Assembly (NCBI GenBank): GCA_039105265.1
Contig: JAPFFF010000025.1
Location: 1 to 64,000, forward strand
Reading direction: 5' to 3'
Origin: Tritrichomonas musculus
Taxonomy: Eukaryota > Parabasalia > Tritrichomonadida > Tritrichomonadidae
Length of the DNA: 64,000 bases
Under the pieces are notes generated by a model. That model searched no databases. It had not been told where the DNA came from and saw only the letters and a program-made list of their open reading frames with translations. The stretch's first letter is position 1. Each line of letters opens with the position of its first letter. This document shows positions 52,801 to 63,118 of the stretch, piece by piece. Both the position numbers and the translations under genes were made by a program.

Positions 52801-55800
52801 AGTGATGAGCATTCACTAAATGCTGATTCGCCTATTATTTCAAGTTTATCTGGTAATTTTATTGATTTTAATGAAGTACATTTTGCAAATGCTGACTTTT
52901 CAATCAATTGGACATTAGAAGAAAGTGCTATTTTTGTGATTCTTTGTAATAGATCTATATCAAAATGATGTATTGAATTGCATGTTGTTTGGATAGACAA
53001 ACGATCGAGTGAAAAACAGTTGTAAAATGCATTTGGATAAACTTTTGTCACATTAACGTTGAGTGAAATAAGTGATAAAGCAGTACATCCTTTAAATGCA
53101 CTTGAAGCTATTCCAGTCACAGAAGAAGGGATCGCTATTTGAGGAAGATACGTGCATCCTGAAAAGGCACTTTCATCAATATATTTGACTGATGATGGTA
53201 TTTTAACTTTTAGCAATGATGAACAATCTTTAAATGTCGACTTTTGGATGATTGAGATTGAAGAAGGGACTTCAATCTCGCTCAATGAAGAACACTTTTC
53301 AAATGCTGATTCACCAATAAATGTAACTGATTCTGGAATTGTGACATCTGTAAGTGACGAGCAATCATAAAATGCTGAATCTTCAATCTTTTCGACTGAT
53401 TCAGGAATTGTTATTGATTGAATAGATGAGTATCCGTTGAATGCTGATGAAGAGATTGCTGAAATGTTTTGTAGAAATTGAATGTATATTATTTTTGGAA
53501 AAGTATTCATGTCATATATTTGAGTTGATAATTCTTTTGCGTTAAAACTTAAACTATTTAATGAATTGCACTTGTCAAAAGCAGTTGAATTTATAGATGT
53601 TGTTAGTGGATCAAATGTAACTTGTGTTAATTTATTACATTTACTGAAAGCAAATTCTTTAACTGAATTTACACTTGAAGGAATTAATATTTCTTTTAAT
53701 GACTTGCATTCACTAAATGCATACTTTTCAATTGATCCAACTGATTCTGGGATTATTATTTCTGTCAATGATGAGCAGTTTTTAAATGTAGAATCTTCAA
53801 TTATTTCAATTTTTCCCAAAATAACAATTGTACTTAGTGATGAGCATCCAGAAAAGGCAGAATCTGCAATATATGTAACTGATTTAGGAATTTCTATTTG
53901 ATGTAATGATGAGCACTTAAAGAAAGCAAACATTCCAATTGATGTTACTGAATCAGGAATTTGTATTATCTCGAGTTTTTTGCATTCATAAAATGTGCTA
54001 TCTTCGATAGTGTCAATTTGAGCAAGAATACGAATCGAAACTAAATTCGAACAGCCAGAAAATGCTGAACTTCCTATTTCAGTAACTGAAGGAGGAATAG
54101 TTATCTCAGTCAATTGTGAGCATCTCCTGAATGCAAATGATTGAATGGATGTAACTGAAGAAGGAATTTCTATTTCAGAAAGATTAATGCATTCGTCGAA
54201 TGCAGAATCTTCAATCGATGTGATCAAAGATTGTAATTCAAGTTCTTTTAAATATGTGCATTTGCAAAACATGTGTGAGTTAATTGAATCAATGAAAGAT
54301 GGAATTACAAACTCTTTCAAAAATGTGCAACCACAGAAAGAAGAATCTCCTATATATGACACTGAAGGTGGAATAGAAAACTTTCTAAGTGATGAACAAT
54401 TACAAAATGAATAGTCACCAATTGATGTAACTGTAGATGGGATATTTATTTCTACTAACGATGTGCATCCTTTAAATGTGTAGTTGTCAATTGATGAGAT
54501 TGAAGATGGAATTTTTATTTTCCTTAGTGCTGAGCATTCCATGAAAGCTCCTTTGCCAATATAATTGACTAACTTAGGGATTTCAATGTTTTTAAGTGAT
54601 GAACAATCTGCAAATGCTAATTCTTCAATTTTTGTTACTGAGTATGGAATAACGATATTTTTAATAAATGAGCAGCCTTTAAAAGCTGAATTTGAAATCT
54701 CATTTACATTTTGAGAGAGAGTAATGTGCGTAATTGATGAAAAAGCTGACATATTAATTTCATTCAGTTTTTCTTCTTTTGTTTTAATAAACATTTCCTG
54801 AAGTTTTGAACATTTTTCAAATGCTCGTGGATTAACTCTTGTCTTATAAGGATCAATAGTAATATGATTCAATGAAGAGCAATTAGCAAATGCAAGTTTT
54901 TCAATAGAACCCAAAGAAGGAGGAATAATTATTTTCTCCAGTGAAGAACATCCACAAAAAGTTTTCTCTTCTATTTTTTGTAGTTTAGATGGAATGTTCA
55001 TTCCCTTCAATTTTGTGCAATTTTCAAAGGCCGAACATCCAATGATTTTCACATTGGAAGGAACTGAAATATATAATAATGATGTGCATTTTTTAAATGC
55101 TTCCTCATTAATTGTGTCAATAGACGGAGGAATAGTTATACTTTGCAATTTGGTGCATTCAGCAAATAATGATACTTCAATTGATGTAATTGAAGACGGA
55201 ATTCCAATTTCGGTCAATGATGAACATTTTGCAAATGCAGAACTCTTTATTTCCCTAACAAACTTGGGAATTATTATTTTATTAAGAGATGCGCACTCAT
55301 AAAATGCTGACTTTCCAATTGTTGCTACTGAATCTGGAATGGAGATATGTCGAATATTTGACAATCCTTGGAAAGCAGAATCCGCTATTTCTGTGATATT
55401 TTCGGGTATCGTGATATTGGTGATTGTAGAGAACGGTTGAAAGTCAAATCTTTGAATTGATGTTTGTGTTGTATTAATAATAAAATGCTGAAGATTTGTA
55501 CAATTTAAAAAGGCTTTTGGATCAACTTTTGTCTTATATGGATCAATTGAAATTTGCTTTATTGATGTGCAGCCACTAAAAGCAGATTCGCCAATTGATA
55601 ATAAAGAAGGAGGAATCAATATTTCAGTGAACGATGTGCATTTGCTAAATGATGAATCGCCGATGTATTTCAATGACAAAGGAATGATTATTTCTCTCAA
55701 TTTTGTGCATTCATTGAAAGCATAATCTTCAATTTTGGTCACCAATGAAGGAATAGAAAACTCTTCTAATTTCGTGCATCTATCGAAGCAGAAAGATCCA

Positions 55801-58800
55801 AATGAAGTCACTGAAGATGGAATTGAAATATTTTTCAATTCTGCACAATGGAAAAAGCAATAATCACCAATTGTAACAACAGAATCTGGAATTGTTATTT
55901 CTGTTATACTTTTGCATTCACTAAATGATGATTTTCCAATCGATGTAACTGAAGAAGGGATCGTTATTTTACTTAAATTCAAACATTTTTCAAATGCAGA
56001 ATCTTCAATCATTGTCACTGAAGAAGGAATCGTTATCTCAGTAAGTGAGACGCATGTCATGAAAAGAGACTCGCTAATTGTCGAAATTGGAGATTCGAAC
56101 TCAACTTCTGCTAAGAACGAGCATTCTTTAAATGCAGATTCTTTAACTTCGGTTACTGAAGATGGAATTTTGATGCTTACCAAATTTGAACATCCAGAAA
56201 ATGCTGACCTTTCAATTGAAGTTACTAAAGGTGGAATTGTTATATGTTCCAATATATCACAATTGGAGAGTAAAGAAGGACTAATTGTTGTTAATAATTC
56301 AGGAATTTCGAATTTATTGATATTTAGGCATCCTTTGAAAGCTGCTTGTCCAATTGATGTCACTGAAGACGGAATTGTTATCATTTCCAAAAAGCGACAG
56401 CCTCTAAATGCAAAGTCGCCAAGAGAAGTAACAGAACTTGGGATTTTGATTTTCTTTAATTTAATACAGCCTTCAAATGCTGACTTTCCTATCTTTGTCA
56501 CTGATGAAGGAATTGAAATGTTGTCCAATGATGTGCATTCTTGGAAAGTTGACTCATTTATTTCAGTTATCGATTGAGGAATTGATATTTTTCGTAATGA
56601 TGTGCATCTTCTAAATGAAGAACTTCCCAGATGAACAACTGAAGAAGGAATAATAATCCTCTTTAATGACGAACATTCACTGAAAGCTGATTCTCCAATT
56701 GAAGTGATATTTGATGAAATACTTATTCTTTCCAATGACGAACAACCTGAGAATAGAGAACCACTGATCTCAGTAATTCGAGAAGGAATTGACATACTTA
56801 TTAAAGAAGAACAGTTATTGAAGACAGATGTTCCCAAAAATTTAACTGATTCAGGAACTTCTACCTTAGAAAGACATGAGCACATTGCGAATGCTGAATT
56901 TTCAATCGAAACAACAGACTTTGGTATGACAACTTTAGAAAGAGAAGAGCAAAAATAAAAAGTAGATTCAGCAATCAATGTAACTGAAGAAGGAATTTTA
57001 ATCTCTGCAAGTGATGAACATTCACTGAATGCTGACTTTCCAATGGATTTAACAGAAGTCGGAATTATTATTTTATGAAGTGCTGAGCATTCACTAAATG
57101 CAAATTCACCAATTGATGTAACTGATTTTGGAATATTAATGTTTTCAAGTGATGAACATTTATTAAATGACAAGTATCCAATGGTTGTAACTGAATCAGG
57201 AATGACAATATTCTTAATAAATGAGCATCCACTGAAGGCTGAATCAGATATTTCAGTGATGTTGTCTGAAAGAGAAATTGTTGTTATCATTGGTAATGTT
57301 GAGATTTCAATTTCGTGTAATGAGCTTTCTGTTGTTTTAATGATCATGTGTTCAAGTTTTTCACATCCTACAAATGATGTTTCATTGGTTTTTGTCTTGT
57401 AAGGATCAAGTGTTATTTCCGTTAATGATGAACAATTGGAAAAGGCAGATTCGCCAATCATTGTCACTGATGAAGGAATTGATACTTCTTTCAATGAGGT
57501 ACAGCCATTAAATGATGATTTGCCAATTGATGTTACAGATGAAGGAATTGATATCTTTTCCAATGATGAACACCCATTAAATGAAAGGTCACCAATTGTT
57601 TTGACTGACGAAGGTATGTTTATTTCTGTTAATGAGCAGCATCCACTGAATGATAAATTTGAAATTGAGGATATTGAAGAACAAATTGTAACTTTTTGTA
57701 ACAAAGAACAACCACGAAAAGTTGATGTATCAAATGAAATTACGGATTCTGGGATTGTTATTTCTTGCAAAGATGAACAAGATTGGAAAACAGAATTACA
57801 AATCGTTGTAACTGAAGATGGAATTGCTATTTGAGTCAATGATGAGCATCCTTCAAATGTCATAGTTTGAAGGGAATCAATAGGTGAATTTATTGTGACT
57901 TCTGTTAATGATGAACAGCCTCTAAATGCAGAAACTCCAATGGAAACAACTGAAGAAGGAATTGTTAATTTACTCAATTTTGAGCAGCCTCTAAATGCAT
58001 ATTTGCCAATCGAAGTTGTCGAAGAAGGGATTTCAAAACTGGACAATGAAATGCAGCTAGAAAATGTTGATTCTCCAATCGAAACAATAGAAGAAGGAAC
58101 AATAACTGAGATTAAAGAAGAACATCCACTAAAAACTTCATCTTCAAGAGTATTTACATTCGAAGGAATTTCTATTTTTGCCAATTTTGTGCATCCCTTA
58201 AATGCTGAATTTTTGATAGTTGTCACTGAAGAAGGAATTTTAATTTTGTTAAGTAAAACACAATTTTCAAATGAAGATGATCCAATAGAGGTCAATGTAG
58301 AAGGAAGTTTAACCGATCTTAATGAAGAGCAATCAGCAAAAGCTGACAAAGGAATAGAAGTGATTGAAGATGGGATTTTTATTTTTTTCAAAGATGAGCA
58401 AGATTGAAAAGAAGACTCATCAATTTTCTTGACAGAAGACGGAATTTCTAATTTCGTCAACAAAGAACATTCAGCAAATGCAAATCTGCCAATTTGTACT
58501 ACCGAAGAAGGAATTGTAATTTCTTCAAGAAAAGTGCAGCCTTTAAAAGATTCGTCATCAATGATTTCAACTGATTGATCAAATACAATAGATGTAATGA
58601 TTGTATTTCCAACAAGTTCCTCATCGGTTTTCTTTTGTGAGATAGTACAGATAACTTTCAGATTAGACAATTGTTGATTCTTTAATGTTTCAATATCATC
58701 AATAATATAACAAAAGTCATCGTTCGGATAATCAATGTGCATGACAACTTTTTCAAACTTTCTCAAAACTTCAGCCAAGTCTGCTGATTGAAGAGATTCA

Positions 58801-60071
58801 TTGAAATACAACATATTAAGAACTGATTGATCAATATCAACTAATTTTAGCTCCATTCTTTGCTTGTCCATTGTGTGAACAATAAATTTTTGAGTCTCTT
58901 CAGGAAGGTTGACTATTGCAGTTGTTTTAAGTGCATCAACAATTGTCACCGAAATAAGATTGTCACTCAAAGATAAGTTAAGAAAAGAGCCACTAAAGAG
59001 ATCACTGCTATGTGATGAGCTATTGTTACTGCTGCTTAATGATGATGATAAAATTTGTGCAAGTGATGCATTCTGAAGCATTCTTAATTCAATCTGTTTA
59101 ATAAGTAGTTCAATAGAAATCAATGTTTTATCGCAATCAAAAGTTGAATGGTAACTATCAATATTTTTCACATATTGAAAATATCTATCCTTGTCAATTG
59201 TTTCAGTTAAAAAGCCACAATCAGTCTTCAATAAATTGACAATCTCTTCAAATGTCGGTCGATCTTTTGGGTCTTCGTCCCAACATTTTTCAATGAGACT
59301 ACGATAGGAATCCGGGATTGTATCTCTTAAAGGTGGTCTCATGCGATTTGTAATAACTTCAAATATGTAAGATTGAGGCGTGTAGTGGTTCTCAAGCCTT
59401 TCTTTTGAAATGATTTCATAAGCCATCATTCCAAATGAAAAAACATCGCATGATTCTGAATAATCATACATTCTCCAAACTTCTGGTGCCATATAAAAAT
59501 AGGTGCCTTTTGCCGCCGATTGTGATTGGGCTGTAACTGATTCGTCATTTGAATGTAGATTCTTTGATAATCCAAAATCGCATATACATGGAAATAAATT
59601 TTCATCTTCTAAAATATTGGCTGGTTTTAGGTCACGGTGGATAATTTTATTTTTGTGTAAATAGGCCATACCTGAAGCAATACCATACAAAGTAATTAAT
59701 TTTTGAGTATCATCCCATTTTTCGGGTGCTTTATTTTTCTTTTCTAATACTAAAATATTTTTTAAGGAACCACCTGATGAAAATTCTGTAACAATAACGG
59801 GAGTCGCTTCGTTTTGAAAACCAAACGGACTAAATCCTTTAAATTGGAGAATTGATGGATGATTCATTCGTGCTAAATTATTTACTTCTCGTGATAAATT
59901 AATTAATGTTGATCTTAATTCACTTTCATCTATATTATTAATGATTTTGGCTGCATATATTTTGCCTGTTTCAATCTCTTGTATTTTGTGAACATTTCCC
60001 TGGCCTCCGCTGCCTAATTTTGTTATTAATTGGAATTTTTTCAAATCCAAAAAAAAATCTTCGTCTGTCAT
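49884..60071 (-). CDS. Giant TKL-type protein kinase fused to ~120 BspA-like LRRs
   Basis: 3395 residues, one uninterrupted frame from ATG. The kinase domain (~12-285) is complete: LGSGGQGNVHKI glycine loop, AAKIIN Lys, HRDLKPANIL catalytic loop, CDFGLSK, GTYFYMAPEVW, CDVFSFGMMAYEI and DEDPKDRPTFEEI; it is closest in style to TKL/receptor-like kinases. Residues ~285-480 are a helical linker with a Ser-rich stretch. From ~490 to the end are ~120 TpLRR/BspA units of ~23 residues (IPSSVTSIGESAFSGCSSL), interrupted by six related ~55-residue islands. There is no signal peptide or membrane span, so the kinase and LRRs should be on the same side, in the cytosol; LRRs may sense ligands or scaffold. 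A 23-A run (T on the coding strand) lies ~30 bp past the stop. Confidence 0.9.
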   Translation of the reverse strand: MTDEDFFLDLKKFQLITKLGSGGQGNVHKIQEIETGKIYAAKIINNIDESELRSTLINLSREVNNLARMNHPSILQFKGFSPFGFQNEATPVIVTEFSSGGSLKNILVLEKKNKAPEKWDDTQKLITLYGIASGMAYLHKNKIIHRDLKPANILEDENLFPCICDFGLSKNLHSNDESVTAQSQSAAKGTYFYMAPEVWRMYDYSESCDVFSFGMMAYEIISKERLENHYTPQSYIFEVITNRMRPPLRDTIPDSYRSLIEKCWDEDPKDRPTFEEIVNLLKTDCGFLTETIDKDRYFQYVKNIDSYHSTFDCDKTLISIELLIKQIELRMLQNASLAQILSSSLSSSNNSSSHSSDLFSGSFLNLSLSDNLISVTIVDALKTTAIVNLPEETQKFIVHTMDKQRMELKLVDIDQSVLNMLYFNESLQSADLAEVLRKFEKVVMHIDYPNDDFCYIIDDIETLKNQQLSNLKVICTISQKKTDEELVGNTIITSIVFDQSVEIIDDESFKGCTFLEEITIPSSVVQIGRFAFAECSLLTKLEIPSSVKKIDESSFQSCSSLKKIKIPSSITSIPLSAFADCSSLRSVKLPSTLTSIGSSSFENCVLLNKIKIPSSVTTIKNSAFKGCTKLAKIEIPSNVNTLEDEVFSGCSSLISVIVPSSIVSIGESTFSSCISLSSFEIPSSTTSIGKYAFRGCSKLSKLTIPSSVVSIGVSAFRGCSSLTEVTINSPIDSLQTMTFEGCSSLTQIAIPSSVTTICNSVFQSCSSLQEITIPESVISFDTSTFRGCSLLQKVTICSSISSISNLSFSGCCSLTEINIPSSVKTIGDLSFNGCSSLEKISIPSSVTSIGKSSFNGCTSLKEVSIPSSVTMIGESAFSNCSSLTEITLDPYKTKTNETSFVGCEKLEHMIIKTTESSLHEIEISTLPMITTISLSDNITEISDSAFSGCSFIKNIVIPDSVTTIGYLSFNKCSSLENINIPKSVTSIGEFAFSECSALHKIIIPTSVKSIGKSAFSECSSLAEIKIPSSVTLIAESTFYFCSSLSKVVIPKSVVSIENSAFAMCSCLSKVEVPESVKFLGTSVFNNCSSLISMSIPSRITEISGSLFSGCSSLERISISSNITSIGESAFSECSSLKRIIIPSSVVHLGSSSFRRCTSLRKISIPQSITEINESTFQECTSLDNISIPSSVTKIGKSAFEGCIKLKKIKIPSSVTSLGDFAFRGCRFLEMITIPSSVTSIGQAAFKGCLNINKFEIPELLTTISPSLLSNCDILEHITIPPLVTSIERSAFSGCSNLVSIKIPSSVTEVKESAFKECSFLAEVEFESPISTISESLFMTCVSLTEITIPSSVTMIEDSAFEKCLNLSKITIPSSVTSIGKSSFSECKSITEITIPDSVVTIGDYCFFHCAELKNISIPSSVTSFGSFCFDRCTKLEEFSIPSLVTKIEDYAFNECTKLREIIIPLSLKYIGDSSFSKCTSFTEILIPPSLLSIGESAFSGCTSIKQISIDPYKTKVDPKAFLNCTNLQHFIINTTQTSIQRFDFQPFSTITNITIPENITEIADSAFQGLSNIRHISIPDSVATIGKSAFYECASLNKIIIPKFVREIKSSAFAKCSSLTEIGIPSSITSIEVSLFAECTKLQSITIPPSIDTINEEAFKKCTSLLYISVPSNVKIIGCSAFENCTKLKGMNIPSKLQKIEEKTFCGCSSLEKIIIPPSLGSIEKLAFANCSSLNHITIDPYKTRVNPRAFEKCSKLQEMFIKTKEEKLNEINMSAFSSITHITLSQNVNEISNSAFKGCSFIKNIVIPYSVTKIEELAFADCSSLKNIEIPKLVNYIGKGAFMECSALRKIKIPSSISSIDNYTFKGCTSLVEINIPSTVTSIGDYSFCNCSSLRKFSIPPSVSYIGDSSFCGCTFLKEFVIPSFIDSINSHMFCKCTYLKELELQSLITSIEDSAFDECINLSEIEIPSSVTSIQSFAFRRCSQLTEITIPPSVTEIGSSAFSGCSNLVSIRILAQIDTIEDSTFYECKKLEIIQIPDSVTSIGMFAFFKCSSLHQIEIPKSVTYIADSAFSGCSSLSTIVILGKIEIIEDSTFKNCSSLTEIIIPESVGSIEKYAFSECKSLKEILIPSSVNSVKEFAFSKCNKLTQVTFDPLTTSINSTAFDKCNSLNSLSFNAKELSTQIYDMNTFPKIIYIQFLQNISAISSSAFNGYSSIQSITIPESVEKIEDSAFYDCSSLTDVTIPESVTFIGESAFEKCSSLSEIEVPSSISIIQKSTFKDCSSLLKVKIPSSVKYIDESAFSGCTYLPQIAIPSSVTGIASSAFKGCTALSLISLNVNVTKVYPNAFYNCFSLDRLSIQTTCNSIHHFDIDLLQRITKIALSSNVQLIEKSAFAKCTSLKSIKLPDKLEIIGESAFSECSSLSDITIPSSVKMIDSFAFMKCSSLTEIKIPPSVTQIGNAAFNGCSSLTTISIQSSVTSIGISLFDSCSKLTKALLPQTLTEIPEYSFKECSSLTEITIPPSVTVIKNSAFLGCSVLTKITIPESVKSIEVSAFSGCTSLKEIAIPDSITSIGNSAFNECRSLLQITISCPITSISNSLFTKCSSLREVQILSKVKEIGKSAFRGCKMLANITIPSSVTILHQEAFEGCSSLKQIAIPSSVEEISECCFERCTLLEEISDLSSLKLIGKSAFSQCSSLKEILTFPSSASIQENTFSDCTSLTKVMIPSSVTSINASAFSGCTSLKEITLPQSLTKIDSNAFNGCSSLKEITIPAFVEQIEKSAFEKCSSLTEIKFENHSSLTKIGESSFANCSSLASVQIPSSLTSIESLAFDQCTSLKQVTFEPNSSLLIIENGAFNKCSSLEKLILPSSISNVYFGSFFDCKSLKEITLSPSMHTIKSSSFEGCSSLAQISIPLSIDEIENRAFANCTLLKEIDIPSYITTINPECFSNCLSLTKITLPSSVKTISRKAFSGCQSLTTIEIPNSVIVIEEYAFNNCSSLNKVTISSSITAIKEGTFKGCSKLNDIIIPSSVTSIESLSFSKCKSIKSLLIPSTVTSIGPFAFAKCTSLSEVTMDPITTISSPNAFHQCNSLDTLVIFISGDVIKQFDMRPFSSFKNIVIVNDVHSILKSSFKGWPCMTSISIPETVRCIENFAFCGCTSLKEIEIPSSTETIGDTAFGECSSLTKITIPNSVKEIGVSAFSGCIFLKEIEIPSSITSISDYMFGGCLLLSKVVIPSSVESIGNSSFRGCCELVSITVPSSVKSIGASCFQGCSSLQEFIIPSSLDMIQPYLFKDCKSLQQITIPSSVVSICTHAFTKCTALKEIIIPSSVNSIGIYAFSECTSLETVSIDPSVELIGKNIFIGCGSLKNISKPEEFTDQFLGISRRNTAFE

Positions 60072-60937
60072 TAAAGGATTTATTAAAAATAAAAAAAACC
60101 TTTAAACGTATTTTGAATGATTGGAATCAAATATGAATTGAATTGTTTTTTTATATTAAATAAACATTGAAAATATTATTATATAAAATATCTTTTTTAA
60201 AAAAAATAACAATTTGATTATAATTTATATATAGATATAATATTATATTTTATTTTAGTATTTGAATCATTCTAAAATAAACTTTAATATTTATTGAGAT
60301 AAAAATATTTTAATTTTTCAAAAATATTCAGTTTTTACTCATTTTTCAGAGGATGGTCCGCTCAAATATTCAGATAAATATCATTTACTAACAAATAAAA
60401 TTAAATATTTATAATTTAATTTTTATAAATTAATAAAATAATAATTACTTCATCTCTAATTTAAATTTTTATCATTATATTACAAAAGATATTTATATTT
60501 TTTTAATTGAATTGATTAAGACTATTTTATTTTCTTAATATCTTTATTTTTACTTGATTTATTTTAATTATAATATGAAAAAATTATTTATGCCTTTTTC
60601 TTTTAAATTTTAATTTGTCCAATAGAGTACAATATCAAATTAACCATTTGCAGAATATATATAATAAGCAATAATTATGAATTATTCCTGTATTAATTAA
60701 TAAATCTAACAAAGGTCATAGTTTTGAAAAGTGTATGTTTCGTCCATTTTTTCAAAATATGCCCCAGAGTTCAATTACAAATAATATATCTATAATTCGA
60801 GAATTTTTGGAATTGAATATCTTTTATTTGGAATTATAAATATAATAGGCGATTGCCTAACTTTATAAAGAAGAAACTGGAAAAATAAAAGTATTTTTCA
60901 AAATATGATTTAAAATAATGAATTAAATATTATAAAA
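60072..60937. other. AT-rich spacer
   Basis: About 870 bases upstream of the giant kinase-LRR gene, up to the glucokinase relic. It should contain the promoter of that gene; I see no distinct motif. No gene is supported. Confidence 0.45.
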
Positions 60938-61590
60938 TCATGGTTTATTTAACATCATTTGATGTGCCTTATAGTCACATCCAAGAATATTATAATTCAA
61001 ACTTTTTATTTGCAATGAAGTTCCGATCAATTTTACCAATCTTAAGTACAGCTTATATCCCCACAGCAGAGCGGTTTTAGCGGTTTTATCGCCTTTATGC
61101 GCCAATCTTGCAACCTCGCCGGCATCAATTTCCTCGAACTTTTTGTGAACTTTTTCAACTTTTTCAATGAAAATTTGATAGAATAAACGGAGTTGAATTC
61201 AGGCATCTGCTTCCCTCTGTAATAGAAGTTAGAGACGTGTTGAAGTAGCTCGTATTCTTCCTTTGATCTTGGGTCTTTCTGATAAACGGTTGGAATTTGG
61301 ACATGGCCGAGTTCGCATGGCAAAACAAACGGTTTGTTAGAATAACTTTGCCATTCTTGATTGGTCCGGCAACTGCAATGGCTGCACCGCAGCTTTCATA
61401 CGTCGGTATGGTTTTGTTTATTGATGTTTGTATATTGGTAAGAGAATCAACAAGTTGTTTGGTGGATTTGGCTGAAATATGTGGGATTCTAAAAATTGGT
61501 CTTTGTTGTTGGGATTTGAAATTCTACCTCGGAGTCAACTGCCTCCAAGATCAATACCAATGCATAATTTGATTTTCCCTCCTGATTTCC
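60938..61590 (-). pseudogene. Decayed bacterial-type glucokinase
   Basis: Pieces of a glucokinase are recognisable on the minus strand in three frames: KLCIGIDLGGS (the phosphate-1 motif, near 61560), CGAAIAVAGPIKNGKVILTN (near 61370), PFVLPCELGHVQIPTVYQKD (near 61310), LLQHVSNFYYRGKQMPEF (near 61210) and EIDAGEVARLAHKGDKTAKT then ALLWGYKLYLRLV (near 61100). The segment between VILTN and PFVLPCELGH, which in a real enzyme holds the catalytic Asp region (~100 residues), is missing, and there are in-frame stops and at least two frame changes. Trichomonads use a bacterial-type glucokinase in glycolysis; this copy cannot make it. The ORF of 93 codons at 61042-61323 is part of it. Confidence 0.8.
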
Positions 61591-61762
61591 ATGAGCTTAT
61601 TTATTAATTAAAATGATTTTGTAAATATGAAATCTGCATTTTAAAAAATTGAATAAATTGAAAGGTGGATAAGAAAATTCAATGCAATCAAAATCTATAC
61701 AAAAAATAAACTGGTATATTACAAAAATAAATAAAAATGCAATACAAAACTATAACTTTTAT

Positions 61763-63118
61763 TCACATAAATGTTTTTGGTAGCACAAATGAAGATGCAG
61801 AAGAGTTGATTCTGCGGTTATTCCTTCTTTGATTTGCAATTGAATTCAGAGTAATAGATTGCTGTGAATTATCCAAGTAACTAAGATTATTATCACGTAT
61901 ACCATTAATATTGGCATCATTTCGTGGCCTTGGAATTGGATTTAAATTACCAATATTATTATTATCAGAATTATTATTCAAGCCAGCATTCTCTGAATCA
62001 GAAGACAGGGATTCAGCACCAGTACCACAAGAGAAAGTATTTTGATTAACTATAGAATCATTTATATTCAAAAAATAAGAACTTTTATTTTGAAAATTTG
62101 AACTGAGTTTAATTGGCCTGTTTTTGAATTTATAAATGGCCGATGTCAGAGAACCTAATTTTGAGCCAACAGAGGGAGATTTGTTTATCATCGGACGAGA
62201 ATGATTCATCAAATATTGTTGGCTAAAAATTTCTTGGTCAAGAAGCCAGTCAAGTGAAGCTCTTTTTGACGGATTAACTTCGATCATACGATGAACAAGA
62301 TTGCAAAATGCCGAAGGTAGTTTGACGTTTTGAAATGATATAACTCCTATTGAGATTGATAGCCGTAATTCTTTCATGTCGCCCGTCTTCCATGGTAAAT
62401 GGCCTGTCGCCATTTCATAAAATGTGACGCCAAGCGCCCAAATATCAGCTTTGAATGGATCGTAAGCGTCTGGTTTAAATAATTCTGGAGCCATATAAGC
62501 TTTTGATCCTCCGAAATGTTTCGTTAAGATTTCTCCATTCTTTCCAAAAAATACTTCCTCATCTTCTATTGAATTGTCTGAAACTTTTTGAATTAAATTA
62601 GATGAAAATCCCTTTGAAAGACCAAAATCTGCAAGTTTCAATCGTTTGTTCTTATCTATTAGAATATTAGCAGGTTTTAAGTCATTATGAGATATTTGTA
62701 AATCATGGCAATGTTTTAAGGCTGTTAATACTTGTTGACAATAATTAAATAAGGCTGGTGAACGAATTCGTCCTTTTTGCTTAATTAAATCTTTGATACT
62801 TCCACCTTCACAATATTCTAGTACAATATATAGGTAACGATCATCTGTAAAATACTTGTACATTCTAATTATATTAGGATGATCTAAATTAATTAAATTA
62901 TTGATTTCGTTGATGTCAAATTTACGTGATTTCTGATAATTATTGCTTACTTTGAGAACGAATTCGAGATTATATTGGTTTGAATAAATTAAAAAAACTG
63001 ACGAAAACCCGCCTTTTCCTATTGGGCGAAGGAAAACGTAATCATTTTGAGCTAATGTTGCTCGTATAATATTGATATCAAGTTGACTATTCCCACTAGG
63101 CTCATCAATTAAATCCAT
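61763..63118 (-). CDS. Ser/Thr protein kinase with Asn/Ser-rich tail
   Basis: 451 residues from the ATG at 63118 (the frame extends seven codons further only with a TTG). The kinase domain (~25-285) has IGKGGFSSVFLI, FVLKVS Lys, EYCEGGSIKDLI hinge, ISHNDLKPANILID (HND for HRD, with catalytic Asp kept), LADFGLSKG, a ~30-residue activation-segment insert, GGSKAYMAPELF, DIWALGVTFYEMATGHLPW and EVNPSKRASLDWLL. All catalytic residues are present, so it should be active; grouping is CAMK- or NEK-like but not certain. The tail (~320-451) is Asn/Ser-rich and disordered. It is adjacent to the glucokinase relic without functional link. Confidence 0.85.
   Translation of the reverse strand: MDLIDEPSGNSQLDINIIRATLAQNDYVFLRPIGKGGFSSVFLIYSNQYNLEFVLKVSNNYQKSRKFDINEINNLINLDHPNIIRMYKYFTDDRYLYIVLEYCEGGSIKDLIKQKGRIRSPALFNYCQQVLTALKHCHDLQISHNDLKPANILIDKNKRLKLADFGLSKGFSSNLIQKVSDNSIEDEEVFFGKNGEILTKHFGGSKAYMAPELFKPDAYDPFKADIWALGVTFYEMATGHLPWKTGDMKELRLSISIGVISFQNVKLPSAFCNLVHRMIEVNPSKRASLDWLLDQEIFSQQYLMNHSRPMINKSPSVGSKLGSLTSAIYKFKNRPIKLSSNFQNKSSYFLNINDSIVNQNTFSCGTGAESLSSDSENAGLNNNSDNNNIGNLNPIPRPRNDANINGIRDNNLSYLDNSQQSITLNSIANQRRNNRRINSSASSFVLPKTFM

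Noticed and set aside
50440-58407. Many plus-strand ORFs of 72-221 codons
   Set aside because: Antisense shadows of the BspA repeat array of the giant gene; they show a mirrored 23-codon period.
61297-61572. 91-codon plus-strand ORF
   Set aside because: Antisense of the glucokinase relic, which explains its coding-like composition.
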